Positions 20,186-29,950 of a stretch of DNA of 64,000 bases are shown here, in pieces (position 1 is the stretch's first letter; each line of letters begins with the position of its first letter). A program made the translations under genes and the position numbers. A model generated the notes under the pieces. The model searched no databases, was not told where the DNA came from, and saw only the letters and a program-made list of their open reading frames with translations. This stretch comes from Candidatus Agathobaculum intestinipullorum (GTDB lineage: Bacteria; Bacillota; Clostridia; Oscillospirales; Butyricicoccaceae): positions 23,604 to 87,603 of the forward strand of contig DWZQ01000021.1 of the NCBI GenBank assembly GCA_019117485.1. The letters run 5' to 3'.

Positions 20186-21487
20186 ATGTTTGAGCAAGTC
20201 ATTCAACAGATCAAGGATACGGATACGCTGAGCCGCACCGGCAAGATTGAGAATATCGTCGGTATGTCGATAGAAGCATCGGGCGGCCGGGGCGCTATTG
20301 GGGATATCTGCCGCATTTATTCCGCAGAGTCCAACAGCCAGATCTTAGCCGAGGTGGTTGGCTTCAAAAGCGACCGGATGCTGCTCATGCCGTATCAGAA
20401 TATGAATGGTCTGGCGCCCGGCAGTTTTGTCCGCAATACCGGACGACGGCTGCGGTTGCAGGTAGGCGACTTCCTGCGCGGGCGCATCATCAACGCGATG
20501 GGTAAGCCGATAGACGGGCTAGCCCCTTTTCCGGAAGGGGATAGCTACTTTGTCGACAGCCCCTATATCAACCCGCTTAGCCGTCCGCCGATCCGTGAGC
20601 GCGTCGACTTTGGCGTGCGGGCGATCGACTCGACGCTGACCATTGGTAAGGGACAGCGTATCGGCATTTTCGCCGGTTCCGGTGTTGGTAAATCCACGCT
20701 GATGGGCATGATTGCGAAAAACGTAAAAACAGACATTAACGTCATTGCGCTTGTAGGCGAGCGTGGACGTGAGGTTTTGGAATTTGTCCAGAAGGATTTA
20801 GGCGAGGAGGGCATGCGGCGGTCAATCTTGGTCGTAGCAACATCCGACCAGCCCGCCATGCTGCGCATGAAGTGCCCTTCGGTGGCGACTGCCATTGCAG
20901 AGTATTTCCGCGATCAGGGTAAGGACGTGCTGCTGATGATGGATTCACTGACACGTTTTGCCATGGCGCAGCGCGAGATCGGTCTTGCGGTCGGTGAGCC
21001 TCCGGTAGCGCGCGGCTATACGCCTTCCATTTACGCTGAGTTGCCGAAACTGCTTGAGCGCAGCGGCAATTTTGAGCACGGCTCAATCACTGGTGTATAT
21101 ACCGTACTGGTTGAGGGCGACGATACCAACGAACCAATTGCGGATACCGTGCGTGGTATTCTGGACGGACATATCGTGTTATCGCGTAAGCTGGCCAACG
21201 CAAACCACTTCCCGGCGATCGACGTTTCAGCGAGTATTTCCCGTCTGATGGTTGAGATCGTGTCGCCCAAGCATCGGGCGCTGGCCGGAAAGCTGCGTGA
21301 TATCCTGAGTGTCTACGAAAAGAATGAAGACCTGTTGGCGATCGGTGCATATAAATCAGGCACCAATCCCCGTTTGGATTATGCGGTCTCTAAAATCGAC
21401 CAGATCAATGGCTTCCTGATGCAGGGCATCGATGAGGCGTTCAGCTACGAAGAAAGTCTCAAGGAACTGGAAGCTATCTTACAATAA
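20186..21487 (+). CDS. fliI: Flagellar protein export ATPase FliI
   Basis: GIFAGSGVGKSTLMGMIA Walker A; LLMMDSLTRFAMAQREIGLAVGEPPVARGYTPS. Confidence 0.97.
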   Translation: MFEQVIQQIKDTDTLSRTGKIENIVGMSIEASGGRGAIGDICRIYSAESNSQILAEVVGFKSDRMLLMPYQNMNGLAPGSFVRNTGRRLRLQVGDFLRGRIINAMGKPIDGLAPFPEGDSYFVDSPYINPLSRPPIRERVDFGVRAIDSTLTIGKGQRIGIFAGSGVGKSTLMGMIAKNVKTDINVIALVGERGREVLEFVQKDLGEEGMRRSILVVATSDQPAMLRMKCPSVATAIAEYFRDQGKDVLLMMDSLTRFAMAQREIGLAVGEPPVARGYTPSIYAELPKLLERSGNFEHGSITGVYTVLVEGDDTNEPIADTVRGILDGHIVLSRKLANANHFPAIDVSASISRLMVEIVSPKHRALAGKLRDILSVYEKNEDLLAIGAYKSGTNPRLDYAVSKIDQINGFLMQGIDEAFSYEESLKELEAILQ

Positions 21488-21526
21488 CGCAAAGAAGTAT
21501 AAATCAAGGCAAAGGGGATGGTTCCG

Positions 21527-21982
21527 ATGAAGAAATTCCGTTTTTCCATGGAAACTGTGCTGCATTATCGGGAACAGCTTCTGGACTCCTTGCGCATCGA
21601 GCACGCTGCGGCGATTGCCCGTGTGCGTGAGCAGGAAGCGGTTGTGCAGACATTGCAGCAACAGTTTGACGAGGTCAACGCAGAGTACCGGGACCGGAAA
21701 CAGCAGGGTATGACGATTGCAGATGCCGTCGGTTATGACCTGATGCTCCGGGTGCAGGAGAAGGAAATCGAAAAAGCGAATGACGAGCTCCGTGCGCGTA
21801 AGCGCGCAGAAGAGAGCAAGCGCAAGGAAGTTATCCATGCCAAGACCGATAAGGCGACCATTGAGAAGCTGAAAGAGAAAAAGTATCAGCTATATCAGAA
21901 GGCCGTTCAGAAGAGCGAAGAACAGTTTATTGATGAATTTGTATCCAACGCCCGTGTGATGGCAGGCGCGGCGATCCACTAA
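21527..21982 (+). CDS. fliJ: Flagellar export protein FliJ
   Basis: MKKFRFSMETVLHYREQL coiled coil, downstream of fliI. Confidence 0.88.
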   Translation: MKKFRFSMETVLHYREQLLDSLRIEHAAAIARVREQEAVVQTLQQQFDEVNAEYRDRKQQGMTIADAVGYDLMLRVQEKEIEKANDELRARKRAEESKRKEVIHAKTDKATIEKLKEKKYQLYQKAVQKSEEQFIDEFVSNARVMAGAAIH

Positions 21983-22052
21983 GAGAAACCGCGGGCGTTT
22001 GTGCTTTTGCACGCCGCGCCTGCCCATTCTAATAGGGAAAGGAGGTGGAAAC

Positions 22053-23195
22053 GTGAACATGGAGCAGATCAACATGATGGCGCAGATGGTGATGCAGCAG
22101 GGTCAGGTATCCGGGGCGTCTTCCGGCAAGGATTCGGACAGTTCGTTTCAGGATATGATGAACCAGAAGCAGGACGTTGCTTCGTCTACGCAGCAGGAGC
22201 CTTCCAAGCAGCAGCCGACAAACTCTGAAGCTACGCAGGAAGAACCGGTGCAGCAGCCCGGAGAGGCGGCTGATACCGGCGCAAGCGAGGTATCCGATGA
22301 GGTGCGTCAGTTACTGGCGGCGATGATTTTCCAGCAGTATGTACCGCAGGAGAATATCGAGGCGCAACCAGTGGTTGTCGAAACTGTGGCAGCCGTTCCG
22401 ATGGCTGAGGCAGCAGTACCGCAGGCATCCGCGCAGGAACTGGTGGCAACGGTCCAGACGCCGGAAGCCGCTGTCCCGCAGACGGAAGTGGCCGGTGCTA
22501 CCGTACAGACCGCACAGCAGGTTGTGCCGGGGCAGGAACAGTCGGCTGAGCCGACGGCCGCCCTCCAGCAGGATAACGTGCAGCCGCAGGTCGTACAGGA
22601 AGCACAGACGCAGCAGAATCCGCAGCAGCAATCCACCGGTGAAGAAAACACCGCGATGGATACCGCCGGTGCGAAAAAGACGGAAGAACCGTCCGTATCG
22701 GTGGCGCAGCAGGAACAGCCGCTGTTTGGCGAAGTGGAAACCGTTCCGGTCAAGGTCGGTGAAACAACGCCCAAGATCAACACCGAAGCGCCAGACATGG
22801 AGAAACAGCTGGCAGATACCATTGAGGCTAACCTGAAAACTGCAGGCGATAAGGTGGAAGTTCAGCTGGAGCCGGAGAACCTTGGCCGCATCACGATCGA
22901 GATGGTGCAGCATGAGGGCAAACTCGGTTTGGTGATCTATGCAGAAAGCACTAAGACGACTTCGCTGCTGGCGCAGCATGCGGGTAATCTGTGTGCATTA
23001 CTGGAGGATCGCAGCGGTCAGATCGTACAGGTTCAGGTGCAGCAGCAGGAACAGCAGCCGCAGTACGACGGCCACAACCAGCAGGAACAGCAGCAGGAAC
23101 AGCAACAGCAACAGCACCCGCAGCAAAGCAAGGCTGAGCAGGATAGCTTTTTGGGGCAGCTTCGCTTGGGCTTGACCCAGCTGGAATCACTTTGA
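22053..23195 (+). CDS. fliK: Flagellar hook-length control protein FliK
   Basis: GTG start after aaaggaggtggaaac; Q/P/A-rich linker; C-term VEVQLEPENLGRITIEMVQHEGKLGLVIYAES. Confidence 0.88.
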   Translation: MNMEQINMMAQMVMQQGQVSGASSGKDSDSSFQDMMNQKQDVASSTQQEPSKQQPTNSEATQEEPVQQPGEAADTGASEVSDEVRQLLAAMIFQQYVPQENIEAQPVVVETVAAVPMAEAAVPQASAQELVATVQTPEAAVPQTEVAGATVQTAQQVVPGQEQSAEPTAALQQDNVQPQVVQEAQTQQNPQQQSTGEENTAMDTAGAKKTEEPSVSVAQQEQPLFGEVETVPVKVGETTPKINTEAPDMEKQLADTIEANLKTAGDKVEVQLEPENLGRITIEMVQHEGKLGLVIYAESTKTTSLLAQHAGNLCALLEDRSGQIVQVQVQQQEQQPQYDGHNQQEQQQEQQQQQHPQQSKAEQDSFLGQLRLGLTQLESL

Positions 23196-23213
23196 GGAAA
23201 GGAGTGAAAGCGG

Positions 23214-23786
23214 ATGAGCGATTTATTTATGCCGACGATTGCGAGGTCGTCCAACCAAAATACTTATACCAATAGCACTCAATCGTCCTCGAAAACGGCG
23301 GACGATAGTAATATCGGTTATCTGACTGATAGCAGCGCGGATAACCTGACGCTGACGATGCAAGATTTTCTGCAGCTGATGATCGCACAGTTCCAGAATC
23401 AGGATATTGACAATCCTGCTTCGACGAGCGATATGATGAACCAGTTGATGCAGATGTCCACCATTCAGGCCATGGCTACGATGACCGATGCTACCACTAT
23501 GACCTATGCCGCCTCTCTGGTTGGCAAGACGGTGACCATCGGTGAGTATAGCAGCGGGCAGGGACTGAAAGAGATTGTTGGTGTGGTGACCGGTACAGGT
23601 ACCTATGATGGCGAGCAAGTCATCTTTGTCAACGGCAAGAGTTATAAGCTCAGCTCGATCATGGCGGTTGGCGAACTGCCAGATGAAGAAGAGGGAGACA
23701 CGGATGTGTCTGACCCGGATAACCCGGATCCTGATTATGGGGTTGACCCAGATAAACCGATGCCGGATCCTTTGGGTTCGGAGTGA
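23214..23786 (+). CDS. flgD: Flagellar hook capping protein FlgD
   Basis: LTMQDFLQLMIAQFQNQDIDNPASTSDMMNQLMQMSTIQAM. Confidence 0.93.
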   Translation: MSDLFMPTIARSSNQNTYTNSTQSSSKTADDSNIGYLTDSSADNLTLTMQDFLQLMIAQFQNQDIDNPASTSDMMNQLMQMSTIQAMATMTDATTMTYAASLVGKTVTIGEYSSGQGLKEIVGVVTGTGTYDGEQVIFVNGKSYKLSSIMAVGELPDEEEGDTDVSDPDNPDPDYGVDPDKPMPDPLGSE

Positions 23787-23814
23787 ATCTGGGAAAGAAA
23801 GATGGCGATAGAAA

Positions 23815-24204
23815 ATGATTGACCGAATTAGTGGAAACAGTTCGATAGGCCAACCATTACAACAGACAGCGCAGACCTCTACAAGTACTTTCGGTGACTT
23901 ACTGCGGCAGCGCATGGAGCAGCTTGGCGCAGGCCAGCATGCTACACCGTCGGTAGAGTTTTCCAAGCATGCACAGCAGCGCGCGGAGGAGCGTGGGATC
24001 GAAATGACCGACGACCTGATGACGCAGCTGGCAAATTCAGTGGAAAAAGCACAGGAAAAGGGTGCGAAAAACATCCTGGTCTTTGACGCAAGCCGTGCCT
24101 TTATCGTTAACGTGCCGCAAAACCGTGTGATCACCGCGATCTCACAAGAGGAAATGCAGGATAACGTGTTTACCAATATTGACGGTGCTGTTCTTTTAAA
24201 GTAA
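23815..24204 (+). CDS. TIGR02530-type flagellar operon protein
   Basis: VEFSKHAQQRAEERGIEMTDDLMTQLANSVEKAQEKGAKNILVFDASRAFIVNVPQNRVITAI; between flgD and flgE. Confidence 0.88.
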   Translation: MIDRISGNSSIGQPLQQTAQTSTSTFGDLLRQRMEQLGAGQHATPSVEFSKHAQQRAEERGIEMTDDLMTQLANSVEKAQEKGAKNILVFDASRAFIVNVPQNRVITAISQEEMQDNVFTNIDGAVLLK

Positions 24205-24295
24205 GAAGGCAGGTCCTTTTTAGGGTGCTTTGGAGTGCGGTCCGTTTGACCGGCTCTGACAGTACCGTGCGGATTAGAAGGAGCAAATTTAACTT

Positions 24296-25402
24296 ATGAC
24301 AGGTTCAATGTACGCTGCAATTGCGGGTTTGCAGACCCATATGCAGAAGATGAATGTTATTGGCAATAACATCGCAAATGCCAATACATATGGTTTTAAG
24401 CCGGGTGTTACATCGTTTAGTGAGTCCATGTACACCTCGATCAGAAATAGTACTGAGGGCGGCACGCAGTATGGCGGTACGAACGCTTCGCAGATTGGTT
24501 ACGGTTCTCAGGTGGCTTCGATCGACCTGAACATGACCGGCGGTACTTACGCGCCGACTGGCATCAACTCGCATCTGTATCTTGATGGCAACGGCTACTT
24601 TATGGTTGGCCCGAAGCCGGATGAGACGATTGGTTATGTATCAGATCCCAATGACCTGACGCTTAAGCGTGTCGGCAATTTCTTCCTTGATTCGGACGGT
24701 TATTTGGTTGACAATAACGGTAACGGTTATTGCGTCTACGGCTTCATGCCGCAGGGCAATGAAAACGGTACAATTCGCATGGATGGCGATAATGTTGTTT
24801 GGGATACTTGCCTGCGTCCGATCCGGATTCCGGTGATGTCGCCGGCGAGCGACCCCCAAAATACTGACCTGAAAGAGGGCGGCGCACTTTATCCGCAGGT
24901 TTCAGATGATGGTACCAATGCGCTGGAGTATCCGGATGATGTTGCTGGTGTGGATGTAGATGTAGAAAAGCGTGTCGACCTGCAAAGCGTAAACCTGAGT
25001 GTTGATCAGAACGGTGTAATCACGGCGGTTACGCAGGGGAATATTGCGGTGACGGTAGGCATCATCCCGATTGGCAGCGTGGTAAACCCGAACGGCCTGA
25101 CTAAGGAAAGCGATGGCTATTACAAGGCGGGTAACAATGCTGGTGAGGTCGTAGTTGGCACCTGTGGCGGTGTCATCACTGGTGGGTTAAATAATTTGGA
25201 TGATGTAGATGATGCGGCATATCAGGGCATTACAGGTGCGGGCACGACAGAGATCCTGTCCGGCGGTCTGGAATCTTCCAAGACCGACATCGCGACCGAG
25301 TTTGCTGACCTCATCACCACGCAGCGTGGTTTTCAGGCCAACACCAAGATCATCACGGTCACCGATGAGATGCTGTCCGATCTGGTCAGCATGAAGCGCT
25401 GA
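24296..25402 (+). CDS. flgE: Flagellar hook protein FlgE
   Basis: MTGSMYAAIAGLQTHMQKMNVIGNNIANANTYGFK; C-term TEFADLITTQRGFQANTKIITVTDEMLSDLVSMKR. Confidence 0.92.
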   Translation: MTGSMYAAIAGLQTHMQKMNVIGNNIANANTYGFKPGVTSFSESMYTSIRNSTEGGTQYGGTNASQIGYGSQVASIDLNMTGGTYAPTGINSHLYLDGNGYFMVGPKPDETIGYVSDPNDLTLKRVGNFFLDSDGYLVDNNGNGYCVYGFMPQGNENGTIRMDGDNVVWDTCLRPIRIPVMSPASDPQNTDLKEGGALYPQVSDDGTNALEYPDDVAGVDVDVEKRVDLQSVNLSVDQNGVITAVTQGNIAVTVGIIPIGSVVNPNGLTKESDGYYKAGNNAGEVVVGTCGGVITGGLNNLDDVDDAAYQGITGAGTTEILSGGLESSKTDIATEFADLITTQRGFQANTKIITVTDEMLSDLVSMKR

Positions 25403-25444
25403 TAACGGCGTAGGTGAATCAATAGGCAGATAGAGAGCAGGCGG

Positions 25445-25467
25445 CCGGGGACGCCATGCGTCCCCGG
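25445..25467 (+). repeat. Intra-operon GC-rich hairpin between flgE and flbD
   Basis: CCGGGGACGC-cat-GCGTCCCCGG, 10-bp perfect stem, no T-tract. Confidence 0.75.
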
Positions 25468-25505
25468 TGGCTTGAACCAAAAGGGAATGGGAAAGGTGAT
25501 ATAAC

Positions 25506-25727
25506 ATGATTCGGTTAACAAAACTGAACAGGGAAGTTTTTCTGCTCAACCACATGCAGATTGAAACAATTGAAATGATTCCCGAAACTAAGATTATTAT
25601 GATGAATCATGACTATTATATCGTAAGGGAAACACCGGAGGCGGTTGTCCGCCAAATCGAAAATTATACCGCCCGTGTGCGGGATATTTACCGTGAAATC
25701 ACGATCTCCGACAAGCGCGGGGACTAA
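25506..25727 (+). CDS. flbD: Flagellar FlbD family protein (SwrD-like)
   Basis: MIRLTKLNREVFLLNHMQIETIEMIPETKIIMMNHDYYIVRETPEAVV. Confidence 0.92.
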   Translation: MIRLTKLNREVFLLNHMQIETIEMIPETKIIMMNHDYYIVRETPEAVVRQIENYTARVRDIYREITISDKRGD

Positions 25728-25768
25728 ACATAGACGTAGCAAATTAACAGACAGGAAGCGAGAATAAC

Positions 25769-26614
25769 ATGAAAATAAATCTAACATTTATTATTGGCAT
25801 TCTCTTTGGCCTGGGCATGATCATTTATGGTATTGTCATCGACGGTTCGCTGATTAACCTGAATTTCACGCAGCTCATTCGTTTTGTTGATGCATCCAGT
25901 GTCCTGATCGTTATCGGCGGTACGTTGGCGACCATGATCGCGGGTAATCCACCCCGGGCGCTGATCAAGTTCCCCAAGCATTTGGGTATTATTCTGAATC
26001 AGAAGCGGTTTGATCCCAAGGCGATCATTGACGAAGTGGTTGAACTGGCGCAGATCGCCCGCAAAAACGGCCTGCTGGCGCTGGAAGAGCGCGCAAACCA
26101 GATGGAAAATAATCCGTTTTTCCAGAAGAGCATCATGCTTATTGTAGATGGTAACGATGCCGATAAGGTGCGCGAGATGTTGCAGAGCGACATTGATCAA
26201 TTGAGCACCCGCCATGACGACGTTGCTTCGATGTACGAAAAAGCCTCGTCTGCGGCGCCTGCATTCGGTATGATCGGTACGTTGATTGGCTTGATCAACA
26301 TGCTCAGCGGTATGGATGTATCGAGTGGCAGTTCCTCAATCGGTAAGGATATGGGCGTTGCGCTGATTACTACGTTCTACGGCTGTATTCTGGCGCACTT
26401 GATCTTCAACCCGATTGCCAATAACCTGCGCACGCGAGACGAGGAAGAATGCCTGTGCTTGCAGATTATTGTAGATGGCGTGATGTCCATCCAGTCAGGT
26501 GAAAACCCCAAGTTTATCCGTGAAAAGTTGGAGGGCTATCTGGAACAGACGGCTACCAATGAAAAAGGCGGCAAGGGCGGTAAGCGTGGTAAGGCTGCGC
26601 AAAACGAGGAATGA
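25769..26614 (+). CDS. motA: Flagellar stator protein MotA/PomA/MotP family
   Basis: AAPAFGMIGTLIGLINMLSGMD; GVALITTFYGCILAH. Confidence 0.95.
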   Translation: MKINLTFIIGILFGLGMIIYGIVIDGSLINLNFTQLIRFVDASSVLIVIGGTLATMIAGNPPRALIKFPKHLGIILNQKRFDPKAIIDEVVELAQIARKNGLLALEERANQMENNPFFQKSIMLIVDGNDADKVREMLQSDIDQLSTRHDDVASMYEKASSAAPAFGMIGTLIGLINMLSGMDVSSGSSSIGKDMGVALITTFYGCILAHLIFNPIANNLRTRDEEECLCLQIIVDGVMSIQSGENPKFIREKLEGYLEQTATNEKGGKGGKRGKAAQNEE

Positions 26615-26631
26615 TGGAAAAGAGGTAGGAC

Positions 26632-27405
26632 ATGAAACGGGTAAAAAAAGGTGGCGGCGGCGCCAGCTGGATGGATACATACGGCGATATGGTTACGCTG
26701 CTCCTCTGCTTCTTCGTTCTGCTGTATAGTATGTCGACCATCAATGAAACCAAATGGGCGATGATTGTGCAGAGTTTCAAGCGTGATACGACATCAGAAA
26801 CCATGGGAACACCTGGAAAGGGAACTGGTCTGGAGGATGACCAGAGCGATACAGAAGAAGCCACGCAGGAAGATGTTTCAGCGGCGTTGGATCAGATCGC
26901 CATGGCGCTCAATGATTACAGTGATAAGAATAATCTGGAGCAGCAGATGTCCATTACACAGGGCGCGGATTATGTTTTCATTACCTTTCAGGACGCAGTA
27001 TTCTTTACGGGAGATAGTTGGGAACTCCTTGACGCAGGCAAGCAAATGCTTGATCAGGTAGCACAGGCGATCACACCGCAAAATGATCTGATTGATGAAC
27101 TGCGTGTGATGGGCCACACCTCGCAGGGCGACCCCAACAAGGCGAACAATCCGACGGTTGACCGTTTCCTCGCGTCTAATCGCGCGGCGACGGTGACGGT
27201 ATACCTACAGGAAAAGAACGTGATCGATCCGGATAAGCTGGTTAGCGTAGGTTATGGCCAGTGGCGTCCGATCGCCGGGTTCGATACCGATGAGGAACGG
27301 GCGAAAAACCGCCGGGTGGAAATTTTGATCACCGGATTGAATCCGGACAGTGCGGAGAATAGCGTGGAGAAATACTTCACGATCCGTGAGGGCGGAGCCG
27401 AGTAG
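26632..27405 (+). CDS. motB: Flagellar stator protein MotB/PomB/MotS family
   Basis: WMDTYGDMVTLLLCFFVLLYSMS plug/TM; OmpA-like RVMGHTSQGD…LASNRAATVTVYLQ. Confidence 0.95.
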   Translation: MKRVKKGGGGASWMDTYGDMVTLLLCFFVLLYSMSTINETKWAMIVQSFKRDTTSETMGTPGKGTGLEDDQSDTEEATQEDVSAALDQIAMALNDYSDKNNLEQQMSITQGADYVFITFQDAVFFTGDSWELLDAGKQMLDQVAQAITPQNDLIDELRVMGHTSQGDPNKANNPTVDRFLASNRAATVTVYLQEKNVIDPDKLVSVGYGQWRPIAGFDTDEERAKNRRVEILITGLNPDSAENSVEKYFTIREGGAE

Positions 27406-27433
27406 AGTTCATTAAGTAGAAGGATTTGTTATA

Positions 27434-28465
27434 ATGTCTGAAGTTTTATCACAAAGCCAAATCGATGCCCTGCTTGCCGCCGCACGGAACGGTGACATGG
27501 ACATGGGGACGGCCGAGAAAGATAAATCCGAAGAAAAACGGTACCCCAAGTACGATTTCTATAGCCCGAAAAAATTTACGCGTGACCGTCTGAAGATGAT
27601 CAGCAGCGTATTTGAGAGCTATGTTCGGATATTATCCTCCCGGCTGAACGCCATGTTGCATATGTCCTGTGAGTTAGAAGTAGATTCGGTGGAGGAACAG
27701 AGGTATTTCGAATTTTCCAATGCGTTGTCAGAACGGGACGTTCTTACATTGGCAGAGGATTCATTCGATGATGCAGTGGAGAAAGAGCCGATCTTGTTCC
27801 ACGTGACAACCGGCATCATGCTGAGCATGATGGATCGGATGCTGGGCGGAGACGGCGACGTAGAGAGCGAAATTAATTCGGATTATCAGTATACGGATAT
27901 TGAATTGCGGCTGTATAAGGATTTTATGACCAGTATGGTCGATAGCCTGTCCAATGCATGGAAGAATTATATTGATATCAATTTTAAATACCAGAGGGTT
28001 GAGGTAAACCCAACTTTGGTGCAGCTCATCGGGCTGGAAGAAGCGGTCGTGATCGTAGGCATCACAATCCGGACACCGGTAAGCCGGGGGAGGTTCAGTA
28101 TCGTGCTCCCGGGGACGATGCTGAGCGACGTATTTGGTCTGATGAATCGGGAAACGGCCAGTGTCCGCCAGGCAAGCCAGCGCGATAGCGAAGAAATCAT
28201 GGATTTCCTGCGCGTATCCGACTTGGAAATCACAGCGGAATTTCAACATACAACCTTGCGGCTGGAAGATATCTATCATCTGCATGTCGGTGATGTGATC
28301 TTTCTGGATCAGCCAAAAGACTCCAATATTTTCTTGAACATTGGAGGAAAGCGCTGGTTCGATGGCAAATTGGGTGTATTTCAGAAAAACAAGGCGGTTC
28401 GGATAGATAAAACATATGTGCTGTCCGAAATGGAAAATACGCAGGATGAAGGAGAGAGGCAGTAA
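27434..28465 (+). CDS. fliM: Flagellar motor switch protein FliM
   Basis: N-term LSQSQIDALLAA CheY-binding motif; SpoA C-domain. Confidence 0.96.
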   Translation: MSEVLSQSQIDALLAAARNGDMDMGTAEKDKSEEKRYPKYDFYSPKKFTRDRLKMISSVFESYVRILSSRLNAMLHMSCELEVDSVEEQRYFEFSNALSERDVLTLAEDSFDDAVEKEPILFHVTTGIMLSMMDRMLGGDGDVESEINSDYQYTDIELRLYKDFMTSMVDSLSNAWKNYIDINFKYQRVEVNPTLVQLIGLEEAVVIVGITIRTPVSRGRFSIVLPGTMLSDVFGLMNRETASVRQASQRDSEEIMDFLRVSDLEITAEFQHTTLRLEDIYHLHVGDVIFLDQPKDSNIFLNIGGKRWFDGKLGVFQKNKAVRIDKTYVLSEMENTQDEGERQ

Positions 28466-28467
28466 GA

Positions 28468-29895
28468 ATGGGATCGAGTATATTTAGCCCAATGGCAATG
28501 GATGCGATTGGAGAAATCTTTAATATCAGTCTGGGTTCCTCTGCAACCGCAGTTTCCAACATGCTTGCGCGGCGCGTGGACATCACCACGCCAACGGTCA
28601 GCGTTGTTTCTGCCAAGGATTTCACGCTGGGGGACCTGCAGCCGGCTATTGGTGTTAAGATTGATTATGTGGCTGGCTTGAGCGGCAGCAATATTATGCT
28701 GCTCAAGCGGAGCGATGTCCGTGCAATCGTAGATATCCTGATGGGAACCACGACCAAGGACGAGGATTTCGAGATTAATGAGCTCAACATGAGCGCGATC
28801 TGCGAAGTTATGAACCAGATGATGGGCGCGGCTTCGACCGCGATGTCGGATTTCCTCAGCCGTATGGTCAATATCTCGACGCCGCAGGCGTTTGAGATCG
28901 CAAGCTTACAGGAATTTGTCGATGAGTATTTCCCAGCCAACGGTACTTTGGTCGTTGTCCGGTTCAAGTTTGGCATTGAAGACGCAGTAGAAAGCGAATT
29001 TATGAGTGCGCTGAGTACCGATCTGGCACGCGACCTGTTGCAAGGCTTCGGCATCGGCGGTGCAGATGTAGGCCTTGGGGATGACCAGCAGGAGGCAGCT
29101 CCGGCACCGGAGCCGGAATCGGCTAAGGATAGTGGCGCGGCCCTCAGCCAGGATGAGATCGAAAAGCTGATGGCGCAGAACTTTGCGTCTGAACAGGCTG
29201 CGGCACCCCAGCCGGTGATGACACCGGAGCCGGCCAAGGATAGCGGGGCGGCCCTTAGTCAGGAAGAGATCGAAAAACTGATGGCGCAAAACATGGCGGC
29301 TGAACAGCCGGCTTCGCCGCCGGTGCAGCAGCCTGCACCGCAGCCGGCAGCTACACAACCGGTACCAGCCGCGCAACCCGCCGTACCGCAACAGGCACCG
29401 CAGATGCAGCAGGGTATGCCGCCGATGCAAGGCATGCCGCCTATGACGCAAGACATGCAGCAGGCTTATGCCGGTATGCCGTATCCGCCGTATGGTATGC
29501 AGATGCCGTACCCGCCGATGTACTATATGCCGCCGCAGCAAGCACCGGCACCTGCGCCTGCGGAACCCAAGACAATTAAAACCAGCAAGCCGTCGATGCC
29601 CAAGTTTGAGGAAAGGGCAGCAAGCCTGAACGAAGAACAGGAGGGCAACCTCGACCTGTTGATGTCGGTGCCGGTGGATGTGGCAGTCGAGATCGGCCGT
29701 ACCCGCCGTCGCGTAAAGGATATCCTCAACTACACCAAGGGCTCGCTTGTCGTGCTTGACCGTCTGGCAGGAGACCGGGCGGATCTGTATGTAAATGGCA
29801 AGTGCATTGCCAAGGGTGATATCGTTGTCGTGGATGACAACTTCGGCCTGCGTATTGCGGAGATCGTAGAACCGCTTGCGTTGGAAGACCTTTAA
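28468..29895 (+). CDS. fliY: Flagellar motor switch phosphatase FliY (CheC-like + SpoA/FliN domain)
   Basis: CheC-type DAIGEIFN and SAICEVMN active sites; C-term LLMSVPVDVAVEIGRTRRRVKDILNYTKGSLVVLDRLAGDRADLYVNGK. Confidence 0.95.
   Translation: MGSSIFSPMAMDAIGEIFNISLGSSATAVSNMLARRVDITTPTVSVVSAKDFTLGDLQPAIGVKIDYVAGLSGSNIMLLKRSDVRAIVDILMGTTTKDEDFEINELNMSAICEVMNQMMGAASTAMSDFLSRMVNISTPQAFEIASLQEFVDEYFPANGTLVVVRFKFGIEDAVESEFMSALSTDLARDLLQGFGIGGADVGLGDDQQEAAPAPEPESAKDSGAALSQDEIEKLMAQNFASEQAAAPQPVMTPEPAKDSGAALSQEEIEKLMAQNMAAEQPASPPVQQPAPQPAATQPVPAAQPAVPQQAPQMQQGMPPMQGMPPMTQDMQQAYAGMPYPPYGMQMPYPPMYYMPPQQAPAPAPAEPKTIKTSKPSMPKFEERAASLNEEQEGNLDLLMSVPVDVAVEIGRTRRRVKDILNYTKGSLVVLDRLAGDRADLYVNGKCIAKGDIVVVDDNFGLRIAEIVEPLALEDL
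29110..29292 (+). repeat. Tandem repeat in fliY encoding two E-I-E-K-L-M (FliM-N-like) motifs
   Basis: Unit 1 EPESAKDSGAALSQDEIEKLMAQN; unit 2 EPAKDSGAALSQEEIEKLMAQN. Confidence 0.9.
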
Positions 29896-29950
29896 TCCAG
29901 TAAACAATATAATTTGATAATATTTTGAAATTGAAAAGGATGGTAAAACA

